8,297 nt of DNA, from the NCBI GenBank assembly GCA_964511535.1, contig CAZEFW010000252.1:1-8297 (forward strand), given 5' to 3'. The position numbers and the translations under genes are program-made. Of this stretch, positions 1 through 5,207 are shown piece by piece; the first letter of the stretch is position 1; every line of letters begins with the position of its first letter. The notes under the pieces were generated by a model. That model did not search any database. It was not told the origin of the DNA and was given only the letters and a program-made list of their open reading frames with translations. The DNA comes from CAZCFB01 sp964511535. GTDB taxonomy: Bacteria; Myxococcota_A; Polyangia; GCA-2747355; CAZCFB01.

Positions 1-1247
1 AACTGCTCACGGACGGTGGTGCCACCATCCGTCTCTGGTCCATCGAGACGGGCGATTGTCTGGCGACCTTCCAGGGCCATACCCAATCTATCGTTGGCAA
101 TATGGTGCTCACCACCGGGGACCTGCTCACCTGGTCGTGGGATGGCACCCTCAGGATCTGGGACATGACGGCAGAGGAAGATGAGCAGGCGCCCCTCTCT
201 GGACATTCACAGTCAGTCTATGAAACCCGGCAGCTGGGCGACGGGCGGATCATATCTTGGTCGTGGGGCGAGACGGTCCGGATCTGGTCGCCGGAGGACG
301 GCAGGAACCACCTGACGCTCGGCAGCCACGCAGGCAGTGTGACCGGCGCCAGAGAGGTCAGCAAGGGGCGGATCTTGTCCTGGGATGACAGTGGCGGATT
401 GTTCCTGTGGGACGGAGAAGACGGCCGGTGCATTGCTTCTTTGACCGGACATACCGGCGCAATACAGGGAACCCTTGAACTCAAAGACGGCAGGGTGATC
501 TCATGGGCCTCGGGCTCTCACGAGATCAGGATCTGGTCCGCGGAAGACGGCGCATGCGTGGACGTGCTGAGGGGCCACAAGGACAGGATAGCCGGCGTCA
601 TCCAGCTCCAGGACGGTCGATTGGTCTCCTGGACAAACGGCTGGGATGAGCTTGGTATTGTCTGCGAGCATTCCCCCAGGCTCTGGTCACCAGGGAGCGG
701 CAAGCGCGCCGCAAGGCTCTATGGACACTCCAAAGGCGTGCTCCGCGTGATCCAGCTGGAAGATGGGCGCCTGCTCTCCTGGGCAGAGGACAAGACCCTG
801 AGAACCTGGGCTTCCGACGGTGGTGAACTCGCCCTGTTCTCGGGGATGGAGGAACGCGCCGAATACGCTTGCTCCCTGGGGCCGGACCAGCTGCTGTCCT
901 GGCACAAGTCTGCCGTTGCTCAGTGGCACCTGGACACGGGGGAGCTGGTGGGCTGCTTCCCCAGGGAGAACCTCCGCCAAGAGTACCCGGACCTGTGGGC
1001 TTCCCTGCCGGAGGAAGTCAAGCCGGAAAGGCAGCACGGGCGGAACATCGCCTCCGCTGGAGGGGGCCTTGCGAATGTCAAGCTGGCCTGCGGCCAGGTC
1101 GCTGCCTGGCACGGCGACGGCGAGTTGAAGGCCCGGCACCTGACTGGCCATGGCGTGCTGGTTCTCTCATGCCACAATGACCTCGCCTTCCTTCAACTCT
1201 ACCGTGGAAGCCAGAAAGTTGCCTTTGAGCAGGAAGGAGCAGAGTAG
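1..1247 (+). CDS. WD40 repeat beta-propeller protein, 5' end missing
   Basis: The reading frame is open from base 3 to the TAG at 1245-1247, so the ATG at 102 is internal and the true start lies outside the window. About 414 residues are visible. They form WD40 repeats about 40 residues long, each with a GH near its start (GHTQS, GHSQS, GHTGA, GHKDR, GHSKG), then a DGR(L/I)(L/I/V)SW strand and an RIW/RLW/LRTW end. Seven or eight blades can be counted; the last ones (after about base 830) are degenerate, with GM for GH and QWH for the terminal W-D. Such propellers are protein-interaction platforms. In bacteria they often sit behind a kinase, NACHT, TIR or protease domain, but any such domain would be upstream and is not visible. 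No signal peptide or membrane segment is seen in this part. The gene converges with the operon ending at 1667. Confident in the fold, not in the role. Confidence 0.9.
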   Translation, partial: LLTDGGATIRLWSIETGDCLATFQGHTQSIVGNMVLTTGDLLTWSWDGTLRIWDMTAEEDEQAPLSGHSQSVYETRQLGDGRIISWSWGETVRIWSPEDGRNHLTLGSHAGSVTGAREVSKGRILSWDDSGGLFLWDGEDGRCIASLTGHTGAIQGTLELKDGRVISWASGSHEIRIWSAEDGACVDVLRGHKDRIAGVIQLQDGRLVSWTNGWDELGIVCEHSPRLWSPGSGKRAARLYGHSKGVLRVIQLEDGRLLSWAEDKTLRTWASDGGELALFSGMEERAEYACSLGPDQLLSWHKSAVAQWHLDTGELVGCFPRENLRQEYPDLWASLPEEVKPERQHGRNIASAGGGLANVKLACGQVAAWHGDGELKARHLTGHGVLVLSCHNDLAFLQLYRGSQKVAFEQEGAE

Positions 1248-1261
1248 CCTACTCCACCAGC

Positions 1262-1304
1262 CACAGGTGCATCTGTGAGAAGGCCCCGTTTCCGTCCGAA
1301 GCGG
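1262..1304 (+). terminator. possible weak stem-loops after the WD40 gene
   Basis: Two short hairpins follow the stop codon: CACAG/CTGTG at 1262-1277 with a 6-base loop, and CCGTTTC/GAAGCGG at 1286-1304 with a 5-base loop and one G-U pair. Neither is followed by a T tract, so this is not a classical intrinsic terminator. The second one also overlaps the end of the transposase relic. It is listed because it is the only structure seen near this gene's end. Confidence 0.15.
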
Positions 1305-1539
1305 TGAGGACTGAGTGCAAAGTCTATGGGCAATTGGACCTGTCCATCGATCCTGCAACCATGGGCCGCACGACGCCATGTTCGGTGCTGTTCTGGCGAA
1401 TAGCCGAGTACCTTGAGGGCGACAGCCTGCGGGAGAGGGTGGAGCGGGGAATGTGTAGATCGGAGTACAAGCGGGGGTTTCTGGCCTCCCAGACGAGTTG
1501 TCTTAGGCGGTGATCGAAGAAGTGCTGGCGAACAGGGGA
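1298..1539 (-). pseudogene. decayed IS transposase N-terminal fragment
   Basis: Minus-strand pieces in two alternating frames resemble, from memory, the N-terminal region of a family of helix-turn-helix transposases with an integrase core. In one frame (about 1539-1429) FFDHRLRQLVWEARNP and SDLHIPRSTLS match the family's first HTH block (DHRLREL..., then a GVPRST-like recognition helix). The frame then changes, and at about 1432-1345 ALKVLGYSPEQHRTWRRAAHGC matches the later block (roughly ALRVLGLSPSRYHAWRRAE.C). The next motif, DRSNCP (family DDRSSCP), is back in the first frame at 1344-1327, and ALSPHRF is again in the second. The stretch that normally separates the two blocks is missing, and no DDE catalytic core follows. 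It therefore looks like an internally deleted, frameshifted relic that is not expressed as a functional protein. No clear terminal inverted repeats or target duplication are seen. The family match rests on recall of consensus, not a search. Confidence 0.5.
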
Positions 1540-1666
1540 GGGCAGCCTGGCGGGGCACGATGGTCCCCCTGGACGCGAGGTCAAAGCGGTGTGGGCAATA
1601 TGCCGAAATTTTATGTATGTCAGCTACTCGAACGGGATGCGTCTGAATGTCATCGTTCGGTGCACG

Positions 1667-2866
1667 TCAGCTGGATATGCTCACCGCCTCCATCAACGCC
1701 CGGACCCGCGCGGGATCGAGCTCCTCGAAGGAGGTGCTGATCCCCGTCGCAACTAAGAAGCAGTCGGCGTGGGGCATGAATGTGGCGACGTTCTGGGGCG
1801 TGATCCCGCTGGCGATGGCCAGGGGGCGGGCGCCCAGGGCCTGTTTCATGGCGGCGATCTTGTCCACGCTGGCCGCGTGGCCCGTCCCCGGGCCGCTCGT
1901 GGTGACCACGTCCATGTAGCGTGACGCCAGATCCGCGGCCCGGGCGATGTCCTCCACGGGGCGCTGGTACTTGAACGCCACGCCGCCGAAGTAGAGGCCG
2001 GTCCAGCCGCGTCGCTGGCGCTCCTGCAGCACCTGCTCGGCCTCGGGCTGCTCGGTGTTGTCCTCGTGGATGTGGGCGTTGTCCACCCACACGCCGCTGG
2101 TCCCCGGGGAGACGCGGGACATCACGTCCCAGGCGCACAGGTCGAGGCAGTTGACCCCCACCCACCACCCCGAAAAGGAGGCGGCCACTTTTTTCTGGAG
2201 ATGAAACAGCTCGCGCCAGCCCATGGTCCCGTGGCTGATCAGGAACACCCCCTGCGGCCCGGCCTCATGTGCCACCCAGGCGTTTCGCATCGCCTGAACC
2301 TCGTTGGCGACGTGCACAACCGGCAGCACCACGTGGCCCGGGCCGAACACCTGCCGGAAGCGGTCATTCACTCCAGCCGACGACCCGGCCAGCCGCGTCA
2401 CGATGCCGTCGGCAATAACCTCGAGCTCCTCGTACAGCGCCAGCTTCTCGCTGTCGGTGTGTCCGGCCGCGTCCTCGATGTGGGCCTCCTCGGCGGTTAT
2501 CTCCTCCGTCGCGGGCGTCATGCCCTGCACGAACCCACGGATGGTCATGGCCCGGCCCTCAACCTGTGGCCATTTCGCCAGTAGCCGTTCCTTCATCTGC
2601 ACCTCGGCCACCAGGATCAGGTCGACCGCGGAGCACTCCTTGTCGAAGACGGTGGACGCGTGGCCGCGGATCTCGTCATCCGGTACGCCCACCTCCCTGA
2701 GGAACCGCCGACGCAGGGTGTTGACGCCGCCGCCCTGGCTCAGCCCGGCGGACAGGGTGCGAATGGCCAGCCCCTTCTGTTGGAGGCGAAGCCGCACGCT
2801 CAGCTCCAGGTGGGCGCTGCGCCCCTCGTTCCACTCACAAACGAAACAGATCGATCTGGGTCCCAT
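1667..2866 (-). CDS. LMW protein tyrosine phosphatase-like / BtpA-like TIM-barrel fusion
   Basis: A protein of 399 residues with two domains. Residues 5-160 look like a low-molecular-weight tyrosine phosphatase/arsenate reductase fold. The P-loop FVCEWNEGRSAH carries the CX5R(S/T) signature (C10, N13, R16, S17). A VDLILVAEV strand follows at 81-89, and IEDAAGHTD around D132 sits where the family's general-acid DP loop falls. Residues 175-395 resemble the BtpA/SgcQ TIM-barrel family: VGVNCLD (236-242), SGVWVDNA (257-264), VVTTSGPGTG (320-329) and ASGITPQNVATFM (352-364), the last two typical of C-terminal phosphate-binding strands. The ATG at 2866 is chosen over upstream in-frame starts because a GAGAGGAG Shine-Dalgarno site precedes it and the P-loop begins directly after it; a longer reading would add 57 low-complexity residues overlapping the lipoprotein gene. 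It is third in the operon, 10 bases after the lipoprotein stop. The substrate is unknown; phosphatase activity is inferred from the intact Cys-Arg loop. Confidence 0.85.
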   Translation of the reverse strand: MGPRSICFVCEWNEGRSAHLELSVRLRLQQKGLAIRTLSAGLSQGGGVNTLRRRFLREVGVPDDEIRGHASTVFDKECSAVDLILVAEVQMKERLLAKWPQVEGRAMTIRGFVQGMTPATEEITAEEAHIEDAAGHTDSEKLALYEELEVIADGIVTRLAGSSAGVNDRFRQVFGPGHVVLPVVHVANEVQAMRNAWVAHEAGPQGVFLISHGTMGWRELFHLQKKVAASFSGWWVGVNCLDLCAWDVMSRVSPGTSGVWVDNAHIHEDNTEQPEAEQVLQERQRRGWTGLYFGGVAFKYQRPVEDIARAADLASRYMDVVTTSGPGTGHAASVDKIAAMKQALGARPLAIASGITPQNVATFMPHADCFLVATGISTSFEELDPARVRALMEAVSISS

Positions 2867-2869
2867 ACT

Positions 2870-2876
2870 CTCCTCT
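2870..2876 (-). promoter_or_regulatory. Shine-Dalgarno site deciding the fusion gene's start
   Basis: Read on the minus strand, GAGAGGA lies just before the ATG at 2866 and right after the TAG stop of the lipoprotein gene. This supports starting the fusion protein at MGPRS rather than at the farther upstream in-frame codons. Confidence 0.6.
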
Positions 2877-3071
2877 CTACCTGTGGGTCCCTCCCCTGCT
2901 GTCCACCAAGATGCTGTCTTTGCCCTGGTGCATGATGAACACCTCACGGCACCGGTCATGCGAAGCGGTGGTGCATGCGTTGTCCACCGGGCACGAACAG
3001 CAGACCTCCTCGTCGGAGTCCGCGCACCCAGCCGCAACCATGACGAGCAAGAATACGATGATCCGTCTCAT
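2877..3071 (-). CDS. small Cys-rich predicted lipoprotein
   Basis: This codes for 64 residues. The N-terminus MRRIIVFLLVMVAAGC is a textbook lipoprotein signal: two Arg, a hydrophobic core and a lipobox-like AAGC with C16 as the lipidated residue. Asp at +3 (D18) and acidic residues follow. The mature part is only about 49 residues, with five more cysteines (C24, C25, C27, C33, C41), enough for disulfides or metal binding. Its ATG overlaps the nucleoside hydrolase stop in an ATGA, and GGGGAG precedes it at a suitable distance, so translation is probably coupled. It ends 10 bases before the fusion gene. No family is recognised. The signal peptide, ribosome site and tight packing argue that it is a real gene despite its size. 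Confidence 0.75.
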   Translation of the reverse strand: MRRIIVFLLVMVAAGCADSDEEVCCSCPVDNACTTASHDRCREVFIMHQGKDSILVDSRGGTHR

Positions 3072-4024
3072 TGGCCTCTCCCCGCGCCGAGCATCCGGGG
3101 TGACATCCAGCTCAGGAACCTTTCGCCGTCCACCCTCCAGCCGGCCCGGTGAGGGCCTGCAGGATCGGGCATGAACGATGTGGAGGCATCAGGCAGGACG
3201 CGCATGGTTCCGGCGACATATTCCACGAAGCGCTCCCCGGCGGCCTCGGCCACGGTGAGCGGGTCGTGCGGGCAGGTCCCGGTGATCGGCTTGCTGAATA
3301 TATCGGAGCGGTAACGCAGCCAGACGCGCATCAGCTCGCCCACCGCGGCGACTTCCGGCGGGCCTGCTGCGGCCATCAACTGCTGCACTGGCGAACCGTC
3401 CCACCAGAGCCGGGTGGTCACGTCGTTGGTCAGAACGGTCATGGGCAGGGCGGCGTCGAACACCCGGGCTGCGGCCAGCCGGTCGCTGCGGATGTTGTGC
3501 GACGGCCGCGCGTGGTACGTGGCCCCCGGAACGTGGTGGTCCGGCGCCGGGCTGCCGTAGGTGATCCCGCCGCCCATGAAGTACAGCCCCCTCGCTTCCT
3601 GCGCCAGACGGGGCTCTCTCATCAAGGCCGCGGCAATGTTGGTCAGCGGCCCGAGGGCCACGATGGTCACCTCCCCCGGCCGCGAGAGCACCTGGTCGAT
3701 GATGAAGCCGGGCGCGTCGTCCAGGATGCCGAGGTCGCCCGGCGGGGCGGCGAGGTCGTCCAAGGTGAGCAGGCCCACACCCTCGGTGCCGCTGTGCCAG
3801 ACGGGCATGTCGCTGCCCATGGGCTGCCCCAGCCCCTGGACCACCGGCTGGTCCGCGCCGGCGGCCTCCAGGATCCGCCGGGCTACCTTGGCCCTGACGT
3901 CCACCTGGCCGTAGACGGTGGTGATGCCGACGATCTCCACCTCATCCAGGTGAAGCGCCAGCAGCAGGGCCAGCGCATCGTCGATGTCGGAGCCGATGTC
4001 GGTGTCGATGAGGAGGGGGATCAT
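3068..4024 (-). CDS. inosine-uridine preferring nucleoside hydrolase family
   Basis: A protein of 318 residues, the usual length for the family, which cleaves the N-glycosidic bond of ribonucleosides to give base plus ribose using a Ca2+-bound water. The N-terminal motif DTDIGSDIDDALAL (7-20) supplies the calcium and catalytic aspartates. Other family marks are GITTVYG (33-39), VALGPLTNIA (122-131), YFMGGG (148-153), SHNIRSD (175-181, in place of the common EFN.x.D), LTNDVTT (198-204) and HDPLTVAE (253-260) with the C-terminal metal Asp and active-site His. No signal peptide is seen, so it should be cytoplasmic. The ATG at 4024 is the only usable start: an in-frame TAA lies eight codons upstream. 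The Shine-Dalgarno site is poor. It is the first gene of the minus-strand operon. Base preference cannot be read from sequence, and the replaced EFN residues may mean an altered substrate. Confidence 0.93.
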   Translation of the reverse strand: MIPLLIDTDIGSDIDDALALLLALHLDEVEIVGITTVYGQVDVRAKVARRILEAAGADQPVVQGLGQPMGSDMPVWHSGTEGVGLLTLDDLAAPPGDLGILDDAPGFIIDQVLSRPGEVTIVALGPLTNIAAALMREPRLAQEARGLYFMGGGITYGSPAPDHHVPGATYHARPSHNIRSDRLAAARVFDAALPMTVLTNDVTTRLWWDGSPVQQLMAAAGPPEVAAVGELMRVWLRYRSDIFSKPITGTCPHDPLTVAEAAGERFVEYVAGTMRVLPDASTSFMPDPAGPHRAGWRVDGERFLSWMSPRMLGAGRGQ

Positions 4025-4096
4025 ATTCTTCGAAGCCGCGGGGCTTTAGCCATGTCAGATCGCTGCGTGGCCGCTAACAGGGGCGAGCGTATCCTG

Positions 4097-4112
4097 GCCT
4101 GGTCAACCAGGC
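4097..4112. promoter_or_regulatory. candidate operator dyad
   Basis: GCCTGGT-CA-ACCAGGC has perfect 7-base arms around a 2-base centre. Its place midway between two divergent genes and its near-absent loop fit a binding site for a dimeric regulator better than a transcription terminator. No regulator gene is in the window, so this is an inference from symmetry and position. Confidence 0.35.
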
Positions 4113-4218
4113 AAAACTGGCCGCAAGAAAGGAACTCCACTGGCCATGGTCCCGGACCCGAAGATGCCGGGTGGAACCCAACGTACAACGAACTGTCCAA
4201 TCACCTGATGAAATGACC

Positions 4219-4225
4219 AGGAGGG
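4219..4225 (+). promoter_or_regulatory. strong Shine-Dalgarno site before a GTG start
   Basis: AGGAGGG lies 7 bases before the GTG at 4233 and is the reason for choosing this codon over the in-frame GTG at 4251, which would cut into the signal peptide. Confidence 0.7.
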
Positions 4226-4232
4226 GGCGAGG

Positions 4233-5207
4233 GTGACATTTCTCCATGCCGTGACAACCTGCGCGCTCGTTTGGCTGCTCGGGGCCTTGCCGGGCGGACG
4301 CGCTCACGCGCGGGTGCTGCCCGTTGCGGCGGTCGACGTCGTGCCGGGCGGGCGGTGCGTGGCTTACATAATGGGCGAGCCGTCCCGCTGGGTGACGGTC
4401 CAGGGGCCCTGTGTGCGCGCGGCTTTCGTGGCAAGGCGGCAGCCGGAGCCGGTGATCGGGCTGCTGGCCGGCGCGAGGGGGATCCTGGCGGTTGGGCGCA
4501 ATTGCGTACACTTCGTGCTGTCGGATGACCGCAAGCCGATCTGCCCGAGGCCGCCCGGGTCGGGCCCGCCACAGCTCATCCGTGACGCCGCCCTGACGGA
4601 TCTTGACGGCGACGGCCGGGCCGGGCTCGTGCTGCTGCTCCGGGGGGACGCGCCCCGCGCGGCGGGCCGGCTGGTGGGGGTGAACCTGGCCGACGGGCGG
4701 CAGGCGGACCTGAGCGTGGAGCCGCTGGAGGGCGTCTGGGCGCTGGACAGCGCGGACGTTGACGGAGACGGGCGGCAGGAGCTGCTGGTGGGGGTGTACA
4801 AGCAGGCCTACTTCGACCCGGCGGTGGCCCGCCGGCTGCGGGTCTACAGCTACATGCCCGGCGAGGGGCGGCTGGTGCCCCGCTGGCGCGGCACGCGCAT
4901 GGCGCGCAGGATGCTGGACTTCGCTGCCGGCCCCGCGGACAAAGACGGGCGCGTCCTGCTGGCGTCGCTGGAAGACACTGGAAAAGGCAAGCGGACCATC
5001 GCGCTGTACGAGTGGCGCTTCTTCGGTTTCTGGGTGGCGCATGAGCTGCCGGCGCCGGCGGGCAGCTCGCGCCTGGCGAGGATCCCGCGGCCAGGCGGCG
5101 AGGCGTCTGTGGTCGCGATCCCCCCGCTGACCAGGGGCCGCGCCATCGACTGGCTGTTCAAGAGGTTTGCGCCCACCAGCAAACAGAAGGGGAGGGTTGG
5201 GAAATGA
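4233..5207 (+). CDS. exported FG-GAP/VCBS-like repeat protein
   Basis: A protein of 324 residues starting at GTG. Residues 1-26 (ending GGRAHA) look like a Sec signal peptide with a hydrophobic core, CALVWLLGAL, though the n-region is poor in basic residues. The mature part has at least two calcium-loop style motifs typical of FG-GAP/VCBS beta-propeller repeats: TDLDGDGRAGLVLLL (122-136) and ADVDGDGRQELLVGVY (174-189). A weaker GPADKDGRVLLASL segment occurs later. Each Asp-rich loop is followed by a hydrophobic strand, as in the family. No lipobox or C-terminal membrane anchor is seen, so it should be periplasmic or secreted. Its TGA overlaps the DUF3160 start (ATGA). The repeats probably bind Ca2+ and a partner, perhaps the DUF3160 product; the exact role is unknown. 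Confidence 0.8.
   Translation: MTFLHAVTTCALVWLLGALPGGRAHARVLPVAAVDVVPGGRCVAYIMGEPSRWVTVQGPCVRAAFVARRQPEPVIGLLAGARGILAVGRNCVHFVLSDDRKPICPRPPGSGPPQLIRDAALTDLDGDGRAGLVLLLRGDAPRAAGRLVGVNLADGRQADLSVEPLEGVWALDSADVDGDGRQELLVGVYKQAYFDPAVARRLRVYSYMPGEGRLVPRWRGTRMARRMLDFAAGPADKDGRVLLASLEDTGKGKRTIALYEWRFFGFWVAHELPAPAGSSRLARIPRPGGEASVVAIPPLTRGRAIDWLFKRFAPTSKQKGRVGK

Larger units (their letters stand above)
1248..1666. other. convergent intergenic gap
   Basis: These 419 bases lie between two converging stop codons. Apart from the transposase relic and weak hairpins, nothing coding is convincing. Short open frames on the plus strand, such as 1304-1513, lack a Shine-Dalgarno site and recognisable motifs. 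A comparatively AT-rich stretch at about 1596-1620 stands out from the GC-rich surroundings and could be a remnant of an insertion edge. An inverted pair, CGAACG (1629-1634) and CGTTCG (1654-1659), lies just past the end of the minus-strand operon; its 19-base loop and lack of a T run make it a poor terminator. Confidence 0.5.
4025..4232. promoter_or_regulatory. divergent promoter region
   Basis: These 208 bases separate the divergent nucleoside hydrolase and FG-GAP-like genes and must carry both promoters unless one is transcribed from elsewhere. I cannot identify convincing -35/-10 boxes. Dyads present are an 8-base palindrome CTTCGAAG (4028-4035) right at the hydrolase start, the 16-base dyad listed separately, and GGTCC/GGACC arms at 4148-4158. 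No small gene is apparent. Confidence 0.5.

Noticed and set aside
1304..1513. 69-residue plus-strand open frame in the convergent gap
   Set aside because: It has no ribosome site or recognisable motif and is antisense to the better-supported transposase relic.
1619..1672. Direct repeat GTCAGCT at 1619-1625 and 1666-1672 as a target-site duplication
   Set aside because: Seven bases recurring over this distance can be chance, and the repeat does not flank the transposase relic.
2867..3037. 57-residue N-terminal extension of the fusion protein
   Set aside because: It overlaps the lipoprotein gene almost completely, has no domain, and a Shine-Dalgarno site sits just before the internal ATG at 2866.
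3149..4216. 355-residue open frame on the plus strand
   Set aside because: It mirrors the nucleoside hydrolase, whose motifs are unmistakable; the translated sequence is low-complexity His/Gly/Arg-rich.
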